From JACPFJ01 sp041738275 (GTDB lineage: Bacteria; Desulfobacterota; Desulfuromonadia; Geobacterales; Pseudopelobacteraceae), in contig JBGSQD010000211.1 of NCBI GenBank assembly GCA_041738275.1, positions 1 through 12,594 on the forward strand: DNA of 12,594 bases. The letters run 5' to 3'. A program made the translations under genes and the position numbers. The notes under the pieces were generated by a model. It saw only the letters and a program-made list of their open reading frames with translations. It did not search any database and was not told the origin of the DNA. Positions 6,614 through 12,594 of the stretch are shown one piece after another; the stretch's first letter is position 1; every line of letters starts with the position of its first letter.

Positions 6614-7156
6614 TTATCTGGATACCTTGAAACCTTTGAGAGCACTGAATTTAAAACTGGTCTGTTCACTTGAACAGCTGCATGTTGCGTGGTTCAGATC
6701 AATACCACATACCGGGCACAACCCCTTGCATGCTTCGTTGCAGAGCGGTTTGATTGGAATCTCCATGGCTACCTGCTCTTCGATCTCATGGGTGAGATCG
6801 ATCTCATTGCCGATGTAGGTCGCCGAGATAAGATCCTGATCATTCAGCTCTGTTTCCTCCTCCTGGTCAATTTCCAGAGAGGTTCCCTTGTTGTAGATAA
6901 TTGTGAACGTTGAATCGATACCTGCATCGTAAGTCGTAATGCAACGTGAGCAGACAAACTTGACCTGTGTGCTCACCCGACCGGAAACCCGAAGGTGGCC
7001 ATATTCTCTTATCGCAGTAATATCACCCAGGACCGGACCGGTAAAGGTGCATTCACCTTCTGACTGCATCCTTGAAAGCACAGGGAAAGACCCGGCCGGC
7101 TCCTCGATATGCTTTGGAAATGGTTTTTCCTGAATATGGTCAACAACTATCTTCAT
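6614..7156 (-). CDS. DUF177 (YceD-like) family protein
   Basis: A 180-residue DUF177 protein encoded directly upstream of rpmF, as in very many bacteria; YceD-type members have been linked to 23S rRNA accumulation or processing. It has a first Cys pair in FVCSRC (Cys69, Cys72) and a C-terminal cluster CNEACKGLCPVCGIDLNHATC (Cys139, 143, 147, 150, 159) that looks metal-binding. An acidic stretch DQEEETELNDQD lies at residues 98-108. It is the first gene of the operon: a near-consensus promoter ends about 49 bases before its ATG. The ribosome-binding site (GGACGGAC) is weak. The molecular function is not established from the sequence. Confidence 0.9.
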   Translation of the reverse strand: MKIVVDHIQEKPFPKHIEEPAGSFPVLSRMQSEGECTFTGPVLGDITAIREYGHLRVSGRVSTQVKFVCSRCITTYDAGIDSTFTIIYNKGTSLEIDQEEETELNDQDLISATYIGNEIDLTHEIEEQVAMEIPIKPLCNEACKGLCPVCGIDLNHATCSCSSEQTSFKFSALKGFKVSR

Positions 7157-7204
7157 TAAGTCCGTCCGCTAAATCTGTTAACGCGATAAAATTCAAAGCA
7201 AGCA

Positions 7205-7232
7205 AGTATATTGAATGCATTGCATTTGTCAA
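7205..7232 (-). promoter_or_regulatory. Sigma-70-type promoter of the fatty-acid operon
   Basis: On the minus strand, TTGACA (7227-7232, exact consensus -35) is followed after 16 bases by TATACT (7205-7210, five of six -10 matches). Transcription would start near 7198, giving a leader of about 40 bases before the DUF177 ATG. It is the best promoter in the window. It lies between repeat pair 2 and the operon, so the pair stays outside the main fab transcript unless malQ reads through. Confidence 0.78.
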
Positions 7233-7236
7233 GACA

Positions 7237-7314
7237 TTAGTAAGTTAGAAATTATTTGCTGAGGTTTTTCCAGCGAAAAATTTCGTTAACGCACTTATCC
7301 TGACTTGTCAGGGC
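7237..7314 (-). repeat. Structured palindromic repeat, copy 3 (pair 2)
   Basis: The flanks AGTGCGTTAACG and CTAACTTACTA match the other copies. The arms 7248-7261 (GAAATTATTTGCTG) and 7271-7284 pair at 12 of 14 positions, with one mismatch and one T-G pair. The spacer to copy 4 contains the small hairpin CCTGAC-TT-GTCAGG. It ends four bases upstream of the -35 element of the DUF177 promoter. Confidence 0.85.
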
Positions 7315-7392
7315 TAGTAAGTTAGAAATTATTTGCTGAGGTTTTTCCAGCTAATAATTTCGTCAACGCACTATCCTGTTTATCAAGGATTA
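7315..7392 (-). repeat. Structured palindromic repeat, copy 4 (pair 2)
   Basis: The flanks AGTGCGTTGACG and CTAACTTACTA are as in the other copies. The arms 7325-7338 and 7348-7361 pair at 13 of 14 positions. In gene orientation it opens with CGTAATCCTTGATAA, and its TAA is the malQ stop codon. ATCCT and AGGAT within that opening form a second, small hairpin. Confidence 0.85.
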
Positions 7393-8886
7393 CGATGATA
7401 CTGATCTTCTCCTGCCGTAAGATTCCAGCATGTCTGACAGTGATGTCCGCAGATCTCTCGGCACCATCCCCCATGAAAATCGCCAACCCCAGTTGTCGCT
7501 GGCTGTCCCGGGAATATTCATACGGGCCTCGGTCGGCAGACCAAGCAGATCCTGAAAGGGAATTATCACCGTATTTGATACGGACATGAGGGCAATCCTG
7601 ATCATATCCGTGACAATCTGTTCCCCGTCTGTGCCGAGATAATCCAGAACCATCCGTTTTTTTGCAGGGGATAATGCATCGAACCAACCCAGAGTCGTAT
7701 CATTATCATGGGTTCCGGTGTAGACAACACAGTTTTTAACATGATTGTGAGGCAAGTAAGGGTTTGCCGGGCCGGAATCAAAGGCGAACTGCAGAATCTT
7801 CATGCCGGGATAGCCGCAGTGATCGCGCAGCGCCTCCACCTCGGGAGTTATAGCCCCCAGATCCTCGGCGAAGATGGGGAGTTTCCCCAGAGCGGCACTC
7901 ACGGCATCAAAAAAATGTTTCCCCGGGCCCTTGACCCACTTTCCTCTGGCGGCTGTCCGCTCTCCGGCCGGGACGTGCCAGGCAGACTCAAAGCCAAGAA
8001 AATGGTCGATACGAGCACAGTCGAACAGATCAAATATCTGCTGAAAGCGCTTGATCCACCAGGTATATCCCCGCTGCTCCAGAATATCCCAGTTGTAGAG
8101 AGGATTACCCCACAGCTGGCCAGTTTTGCTGAAATAATCAGGTGGGACACCTGCCACAACAGTTGAACTTCCTTTACCATCCAGCAGGAAGAGATCGCGG
8201 TTGCACCAGACATCGGCCGAATCATAGGCAACAAAGATAGGCAGGTCACCGATGATGGCAACGCCATGAGTAGCGGCGTATTCTCTCAGTGATCGCCACT
8301 GGCGGTGAAATTGCCATTGCAGATATTTCTGTACCCCGATTTCAGGCCCCAGGTCAACCGACGCCTTTTCATACGTCCCGCACGTCAGCAGGGCCACATC
8401 CGCCGGCCAGCGATGCCAACTCTTCCCCTTATGCTTACGTTTCAATGCCATGAAGAGGGCATAGTCGTGCAGCCAGCCTGCGGTATCGCAGAAATGCCAG
8501 AACTCCTCCATGCGTGCTGTTCTGCCGGCAGCAAAGAAGGCAGCTGCTGCCTGATGAAGCACGTTCAGCTTGGCATCGGTCACCTCTCCAAAATCAACGC
8601 GCTGCCCATCCACATCTCCATGGCTGTATTCGACCGGCAGATCACCTTCCCGTACGAGCTGTTCCAGATCGATCAGCAAAGGGTTGCCTGCAAAGGCGGA
8701 AAAGGCAGAATAAGGCGAATTGCCGCAGGCTGGCGGAGTAAGAGGCAAAACCTGCCAGAAAGACATGCCCATTCCTGCCAGCAGATCAATAAATCGCCTG
8801 GCATCATCTCCCAGTGTGCCGATCCCCTCGGCACCAGGAAGCGACGTGGGGTGTAACAGCACACCGCAACTGCGTCTGTTCAGCAT
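7390..8886 (-). CDS. malQ: 4-alpha-glucanotransferase (amylomaltase, GH77)
   Basis: A 498-residue GH77 enzyme, close to the 500 residues of the well-studied Thermus amylomaltase. It transfers alpha-1,4-glucan segments between maltodextrins in the cytoplasm. Motifs: HPTSLPG (12-18), WQVLPLTPP (44-52), NSPYSAFSAFAGNP (56-69), DLPIFVAYDSADVW (214-227), RIDHFLG with the predicted nucleophile Asp294, FAEDLG with acid/base Glu341, and GTHDNDTTLGW with Asp394. GGAGG lies five bases before the ATG. With the upstream alpha-amylase it suggests glycogen or maltodextrin recycling. The last codons (RRRSVSS) end at a TAA inside the conserved edge of repeat copy 4, so the C-terminus may have been set by the repeat. 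Confidence 0.96.
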   Translation of the reverse strand: MLNRRSCGVLLHPTSLPGAEGIGTLGDDARRFIDLLAGMGMSFWQVLPLTPPACGNSPYSAFSAFAGNPLLIDLEQLVREGDLPVEYSHGDVDGQRVDFGEVTDAKLNVLHQAAAAFFAAGRTARMEEFWHFCDTAGWLHDYALFMALKRKHKGKSWHRWPADVALLTCGTYEKASVDLGPEIGVQKYLQWQFHRQWRSLREYAATHGVAIIGDLPIFVAYDSADVWCNRDLFLLDGKGSSTVVAGVPPDYFSKTGQLWGNPLYNWDILEQRGYTWWIKRFQQIFDLFDCARIDHFLGFESAWHVPAGERTAARGKWVKGPGKHFFDAVSAALGKLPIFAEDLGAITPEVEALRDHCGYPGMKILQFAFDSGPANPYLPHNHVKNCVVYTGTHDNDTTLGWFDALSPAKKRMVLDYLGTDGEQIVTDMIRIALMSVSNTVIIPFQDLLGLPTEARMNIPGTASDNWGWRFSWGMVPRDLRTSLSDMLESYGRRRSVSS

Positions 8887-8981
8887 TCATCCCTCCCCGA
8901 GTTTCCTAGACAACTAATCTTTAGAAGTATCATAAATCATCAGATTAAAGGAATAAATATCATATTGATACTCAAACGTGA

Positions 8982-9602
8982 TCATCTTTCCGCCAAAGCC
9001 AGCCTTAGCCCCAGTGACGCAAAGACGCCGGCGGTCAGCCAGTCAAAATACTTGGCTATGCGCGGCCGTGACAGGATAAAGCTACCGATGAATCCTGAAA
9101 AATAGCCGATCAGGCAGAAGATAACGATGGCCTGCACCATGAAAATGAATCCCAGCAGCAGCATCTGTAGTGCAAAATGGTTTGTGTGCGGAGTAACAAA
9201 CTGCGGCAAAAATGCCAGGAAAAACATGGCAACCTTTGGATTGAGCACATTCATGACAAAACCCCGCTTAAACAAGGCAACAGAACACCTGTCATCAGCA
9301 GCGGCGAGTTTTACCGTGGAACGCTCCTTCAGAGTCCTGTAAGCAAGGTAGAGCAGATATAACGCACCGGCATACTTGACGACATTGAAGGCAATAACCG
9401 ACGAATAAAACACCGCCGAGATGCCGAAAGCAGCGGCAGCGGTGTGAACGCTGATTCCGCTGCACATGCCAAGAGCAGTAATAATAGCAGGTTTTCTCCC
9501 GCGGGCAATTCCCTGGGTCAGAACAAATATGTTGTCAGGACCAGGCGCCAGGGTGAGGGCTACTGATGCGCCCAGGAAGTAAAACAGCGTGGTTGTTGTC
9601 AT
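8982..9602 (-). CDS. LysE/RhtB family exporter (amino-acid efflux type)
   Basis: A 206-residue hydrophobic protein, the usual LysE/RhtB length. It opens with a first membrane helix carrying the APGPDNIFVLTQGIARG signature (about residues 19-35). It also has the second family motif NPKVAMFFLAFLPQF (about 120-134), with five to six membrane segments overall. Members export amino acids or homoserine-lactone-like metabolites across the inner membrane; the substrate cannot be read here. AAAGGA precedes the ATG by about seven bases. It starts 22 bases after the amylase stop, so the two are probably cotranscribed although they share no obvious pathway. A 95-base AT-rich gap separates it from malQ. 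Confidence 0.9.
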   Translation of the reverse strand: MTTTTLFYFLGASVALTLAPGPDNIFVLTQGIARGRKPAIITALGMCSGISVHTAAAAFGISAVFYSSVIAFNVVKYAGALYLLYLAYRTLKERSTVKLAAADDRCSVALFKRGFVMNVLNPKVAMFFLAFLPQFVTPHTNHFALQMLLLGFIFMVQAIVIFCLIGYFSGFIGSFILSRPRIAKYFDWLTAGVFASLGLRLALAER

Positions 9603-9624
9603 TCAGATTCCTTTCTGTCAGTTG

Positions 9625-11103
9625 CTATTCCTGCACCCATACCGACACCTTGCCTCCCAGGCAGCGGAACTCTCCCCAGCCATGCTCGTTGGTATGCACC
9701 GGTTCATGGATATGTTCCGTAAGGTCATAAAATGCCGTGAAGGGCCTGCCGACCTTCATCCACTTGAAACCATCCCAGCCGTTACTCATGATAACCGCCA
9801 TGGCCTTGGGGTGACCCACATCACCCAGACGTGTCCAACCGATGGTATTGGGGAAATCAAAATAATCATATTGGGCGCCGTAGCCATAGTGTCGGCGGGC
9901 ATGGATAAATTTGTCAATCAACCAGCGGTGGGAAGGCATGGATATGTGGTAGGTATTGTTGTCCCTGCCTTTGTCGTCATACTCGGCACCATAATAATCA
10001 GCGTGGAAGACGCAGGGATAGCCATCCCGGCGCAGAAGGATCAGGGCATAGGCCAGCGGCTTGAACCACGGCTCCACCACCGATTCCAGAGCCTGCAGCG
10101 GTTGGGAGTCGTGGTTGTCCACGAAGGTCACGGCATGTGTCGGGCGAACCTGGGTAAGGGTACCATCCAGGATGCGGCGCAGGTCGTAGCTGCTGCCGGC
10201 GCGGCCGGCCTGATAAAAGTTGAAATGCAGCGGCACATCGAAGACCGTCATCCGCCCACCCAGGTCATCGATATACCAAAGCAGAGCAGCCAGATTATTG
10301 GCCCAGTATTCACCCACCATGAACAGCTCCCGGCCGGCATGCCTTTCCATGGCATCGTGCCATTCCGGAAAAAACCAGGCAGAGATATGTTTAATAGCAT
10401 CCAGCCGGAACCCGTCGGCGCCGGTGGTATCCAGGTACCACTTGCCCCAGCGGGTAATCTCCTCGCGCACCTCAGGGCTCTGGAAATCAAGGTCGCACCC
10501 CATCAGATAGGCAAAGTTGCCGAACTCCAGGGAAACCTCATCGTCGAAGCGCTTTCCCTCTATCAGGTAGACCGTGTCATGTTCATTAGGGTTGAACTCA
10601 TCATAGTCCACTGCATCAAAGTGGTGCCAGTGCCACTGGAAATCCGAATATTTACCGGCGCGACCAGGGAAGGAAAAGCTGGTGAAGCATTTGATCTGTC
10701 GGGGTGTACCCATTGAATTCAGGCGGTCGCTACGGCGAAATGGTGTTGCCGTGCAGAGTTCGGACTCATCAGCGCCCATGCGGTGATTGAGGACCGTGTC
10801 CGCATATACCTGTACCCCGACCTTTTTGAGCGCTGCCATGGCAGCCAGGTACTGCTTCTTTGTTCCGTACTTGGTGCGGATGGAACCCTTCTGGTCAAAT
10901 TCTCCCAGATCGTACATGTCGTAGACGCCGTACCCCACATCTACCCCCCCGCCGATACCCTTGTAGGCCGGCGGCAACCAGAGAGCTGTAATGCCGGCTT
11001 CTGCAAGCTCCGCTGCCCTGCCGGCAACATCGTCCCACAAGGTACCATCTGCAGAGATGTACCAATGAAAATACTGCATCATTACACCATTTATATCAGA
11101 CAT
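9625..11103 (-). CDS. Cytoplasmic alpha-amylase (GH13, AmyA-like)
   Basis: A 492-residue GH13 alpha-amylase resembling E. coli cytoplasmic AmyA and liquefying Bacillus amylases. It hydrolyses internal alpha-1,4-glucosidic bonds. There is no signal peptide, so it probably acts on intracellular glucans. Motifs: MMQYFHWY (8-15), LWLPPAYKG, region I DTVLNH (102-107), region II GFRLDAIKH with nucleophile Asp235, region III VGEYW with acid/base Glu265, and region IV FVDNHDS with Asp332. The ATG at 11103 has AAGGAG six bases upstream; the frame runs 25 codons further but that part is not family-like. It lies 77 bases after the marR gene and 22 bases before the LysE gene. Confidence 0.95.
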   Translation of the reverse strand: MSDINGVMMQYFHWYISADGTLWDDVAGRAAELAEAGITALWLPPAYKGIGGGVDVGYGVYDMYDLGEFDQKGSIRTKYGTKKQYLAAMAALKKVGVQVYADTVLNHRMGADESELCTATPFRRSDRLNSMGTPRQIKCFTSFSFPGRAGKYSDFQWHWHHFDAVDYDEFNPNEHDTVYLIEGKRFDDEVSLEFGNFAYLMGCDLDFQSPEVREEITRWGKWYLDTTGADGFRLDAIKHISAWFFPEWHDAMERHAGRELFMVGEYWANNLAALLWYIDDLGGRMTVFDVPLHFNFYQAGRAGSSYDLRRILDGTLTQVRPTHAVTFVDNHDSQPLQALESVVEPWFKPLAYALILLRRDGYPCVFHADYYGAEYDDKGRDNNTYHISMPSHRWLIDKFIHARRHYGYGAQYDYFDFPNTIGWTRLGDVGHPKAMAVIMSNGWDGFKWMKVGRPFTAFYDLTEHIHEPVHTNEHGWGEFRCLGGKVSVWVQE

Positions 11104-11180
11104 GGTTTTCTCCTTGGCAGGATAAAAAACAATTTCTGCAGTTATCAGCCCGTATCTGAAGTTGCCTGCATAGGCCACAA

Positions 11181-11711
11181 CTATTGCGTTGCCGGATCAA
11201 TTTTCATAAGGGGGGAGCGCCCACCTCTCTTTTGTGACATATTTATTTCTGAAGTCAAAATCAATTGCGGCGGAATCTCCTGAGCTCCAAATATTTTCAC
11301 TAATTGCTCCAGCCCTTCCGATATGCTAATCAGTTTTTTGTCAGGAAGCGCTTCCAGACCTATTACCAGTAACCCCTGAGCCACTTCCGGGGATTGCCTG
11401 ACCATTTCATTTCCTTGAATTGTAAGAACAATTTCAACGACACGCCTGTCCTTGGTGGATCTTTTCCGCTCAACCAGTCCTCTTGATTCAAGTCTGTCAA
11501 TAATGCCCACAACCGTGGCCGGGTGCAAATACATCTTTCTGGCCAAATCCGAGACCTTGATCGGAGCGCATTCCGCAATAACCTTGATCGCCCAGAGCTG
11601 CGGTCCGGTCAGACCGGTCTCGTGCTCGGCTCTTTTTGATTGTTCGTTAACTACCTGAATCACTCGGCGCAAATTGTCTATAATGTTGGAGACTATTGTT
11701 CGTGTTGACAT
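11181..11711 (-). CDS. MarR-family transcriptional regulator
   Basis: A 176-residue protein with a central winged helix-turn-helix. GLTGPQLWAIKVIAECAPIK (33-52) is followed by VSDLARKMYLHPATVVGIIDRLESRGLVERK and the wing STKDRRVVEIVLT. MarR proteins bind palindromic operators as dimers and usually repress their own and neighbouring genes. It has a longer, polar C-terminal tail (about residues 143-176) than typical 140-150-residue members. GAGGGG lies seven bases before the ATG. It heads the minus-strand group with amylase, lysE and malQ, so local control of the exporter or glycosidases is plausible. A palindrome at 11772-11784 is a candidate operator. The ligand is unknown. Confidence 0.92.
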   Translation of the reverse strand: MSTRTIVSNIIDNLRRVIQVVNEQSKRAEHETGLTGPQLWAIKVIAECAPIKVSDLARKMYLHPATVVGIIDRLESRGLVERKRSTKDRRVVEIVLTIQGNEMVRQSPEVAQGLLVIGLEALPDKKLISISEGLEQLVKIFGAQEIPPQLILTSEINMSQKRGGRSPLMKIDPATQ

Positions 11712-11771
11712 CAGATTTCCCCTCTCATGTGTGTACCCAAATATGGTTTTAAATCAATTTTCCAGACCTCG

Positions 11772-11784
11772 ATACAGACTGTAT
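11772..11784. promoter_or_regulatory. Candidate operator palindrome upstream of the marR gene
   Basis: ATACAG-A-CTGTAT is a perfect odd palindrome (6-base arms) 61-73 bases upstream of the marR ATG. It lies in the 264-base AT-rich divergent gap between marR and the IclR remnant. MarR proteins commonly autoregulate through palindromes of this general type. No convincing -10/-35 pair could be placed nearby on either strand, and nothing else was recognised in the gap. Confidence 0.35.
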
Positions 11785-11975
11785 TGTGCATTGATATAGC
11801 ATAAATACTAGTGTTTTTGCCATATCTTAAAATTAATATACCAGCCGGAACAAAATCAACTTGCGCGAAAAATAAAAAACTGTTATGAATTATTTTAGTT
11901 TGAATACAAAAGATTTTTATATGAATTTTTTGTAGATAAGCAATATCCGATAAAATCATTTAAATGGAGTTACTT

Positions 11976-12190
11976 ATGAGTGAGGGGGATTCCATTTACA
12001 CTGTTCAAATTGTCAACAAGGCATTTGAAATACTTGAGATTCTTTCAGAACGACTGATTCAAGCTGACCTTCCATATCTGGCGGACAAGGTTGGCATGAC
12101 CAGAAATAAAACATATCGGCTTCTGAAAACACATTTTTAATTGAAGGTGCTGCGTTGATCTCGAAAAAATTAGGATATATGCCGGCCTGA
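11976..12190 (+). pseudogene. Truncated and frameshifted IclR-family regulator (DNA-binding domain only)
   Basis: An ATG at 11976 with GGAG six bases upstream opens a 54-codon frame ending at TAA 12138-12140. Its peptide (YTVQIVNKAFEILEILSE then LPYLADKVGMTRNKTYRLLK) is the winged HTH start of an IclR regulator. Removing two bases at ACACA (12129-12133) would continue as TFLIEGAALISKKLG to a TGA at 12188-12190, as IclR proteins do after the recognition helix. The roughly 170-residue effector domain is absent, since the DUF485 gene begins right after. Family knowledge says IclR proteins need that domain for ligand response. It is probably a relic, although a stand-alone HTH peptide is possible because the start signals look intact. 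Confidence 0.65.
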
Positions 12191-12272
12191 CAAGTTGATT
12201 TGTTGAATTTAGTGAAAGGAGGTTATGCAAGAGGAAACATATTTTTTAACTAATTACGAAAGGAGTAATCTC

Positions 12273-12584
12273 ATGGCAGAGAAACAGTATGATTGGGCGG
12301 CAATCGCCAAAAACCCGAAGTTCGTTGAGCTGCATCACAAAAAAACAGCATTCCTTTTTGGCTGGTGGATCTTTTCCAGCGCTTATTACTTCCTGCTCCC
12401 CATCGGAGCAGCCTATGCACCAGGTCTGTTCAAGATCAAGATCATCGGTGTCATCAACTTCGGCTACGTCTTCGCCCTTTCCCAGTTTTTTGTCTCCTGG
12501 GCATTGGCCCTGTATTATGCCCACGTTGCCAACAAGGACTTTGACCGTCTGACCAGGGAACTGATCGACGAACTTCATCTCTAG
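12273..12584 (+). CDS. DUF485 family inner-membrane protein (YjcH-like)
   Basis: A 103-residue protein with a soluble N-terminus (MAEKQYDWAAIAKNPKFVELHHKK) and two membrane helices (about residues 25-48 and 55-82), ending in the charged tail ANKDFDRLTRELIDELHL. This is the DUF485 pattern. Such genes usually sit directly before a solute:sodium symporter such as acetate permease ActP, which they may assist. Here AAAGGAGG follows the stop by a few bases, so a cotranscribed partner almost certainly begins just past the window. I chose the ATG at 12273 for its AGGAG spacing and family fit; an in-frame ATG at 12225 would add 16 untypical residues. Confidence 0.92.
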   Translation: MAEKQYDWAAIAKNPKFVELHHKKTAFLFGWWIFSSAYYFLLPIGAAYAPGLFKIKIIGVINFGYVFALSQFFVSWALALYYAHVANKDFDRLTRELIDELHL

Positions 12585-12594
12585 TAAAGGAGGA
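12585..12594 (+). promoter_or_regulatory. Ribosome-binding site of the next gene
   Basis: TAAAGGAGGA follows the DUF485 stop directly and ends at the window edge. It is a full Shine-Dalgarno sequence for a gene starting within about ten bases beyond. By family context this is probably a solute:sodium symporter. Confidence 0.7.

Noticed and set aside
7237..7392. Repeat pair considered as integron attC sites
   Set aside because: Conserved ends with a variable palindrome are attC-like, but canonical RYYYAAC/GTTRRRY core sites are not present at the right positions, the elements lie among ordinary core genes rather than cassettes, and no integrase is in the window.
8305..8856. A 183-codon plus-strand open frame
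   Set aside because: It is antisense to malQ, which is complete with all GH77 motifs; there is no recognisable domain.
8926..8970. Several ATCAT motifs and a TATCA-TAT-TGATA dyad between malQ and the LysE gene
   Set aside because: Arms are only five bases, the region is very AT-rich, and no promoter or terminator geometry goes with it.
9589..10716. A 375-codon plus-strand open frame
   Set aside because: It is antisense to the alpha-amylase gene, whose four catalytic regions are intact; the long antisense frame is a by-product of codon bias and resembles no family.
11711..11959. An 82-codon minus-strand frame overlapping the marR start codon
   Set aside because: It lies in AT-rich divergent intergenic DNA, has an unremarkable composition, no recognisable domain and no good ribosome-binding site; it is probably chance.
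12075..12100. Possible sigma-54 promoter (TGGC...TTGG) upstream of the DUF485 gene
   Set aside because: The spacing is one base off and the essential downstream GC is missing; it lies within the IclR remnant coding sequence.

Overview
The window looks like chromosomal DNA from a Desulfuromonadales/Geobacterales-type bacterium. This is inferred from gene order and protein character (DUF177-rpmF-plsX-fabHDG-acpP-fabF followed by rpiB and glyA, and a DUF485 gene beside an IclR-type regulator remnant); no search was run. Nearly every gene lies on the minus strand. Only the last 0.6 kb is read from the plus strand.

Region 1 (positions 7233 down to 1, minus strand) is a type II fatty-acid and phospholipid precursor operon. 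A near-consensus sigma-70 promoter (7205-7232) precedes DUF177/yceD, rpmF (L32), plsX, fabH, fabD, fabG, acpP, fabF, rpiB and the 5' part of glyA. FabD makes malonyl-ACP, FabH starts chains, FabG and FabF carry out reduction and elongation on AcpP, and PlsX passes finished chains to phospholipid synthesis. rpmF and DUF177 tie the cluster to ribosome production. Hairpins just after acpP (2045-2075) and after rpiB (205-225), and a dyad upstream of acpP (2393-2411), suggest that acpP output is tuned separately.

Region 2 (7390-11711, minus strand) holds a MarR-type regulator, a cytoplasmic GH13 alpha-amylase, a LysE/RhtB exporter and a GH77 4-alpha-glucanotransferase (malQ). The two glycosidases fit intracellular glycogen or maltodextrin turnover. 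The exporter is an unexplained passenger.

Region 3 (11976-12594, plus strand) holds a broken IclR-family DNA-binding domain, then a DUF485 two-helix membrane protein and a ribosome-binding site for the next gene at the window edge. That next gene is probably a solute:sodium (acetate-type) symporter.

The most unusual feature is a structured repeat of about 71-78 bp present four times, as two tandem pairs (5165-5313 and 7237-7392), all in one orientation. The flanking motifs are constant, while the palindrome arms differ between pairs yet stay self-complementary. Each pair begins exactly at the stop codon of the upstream gene (plsX, malQ), and the first pair fills the whole plsX-fabH gap up to the fabH ribosome-binding site.
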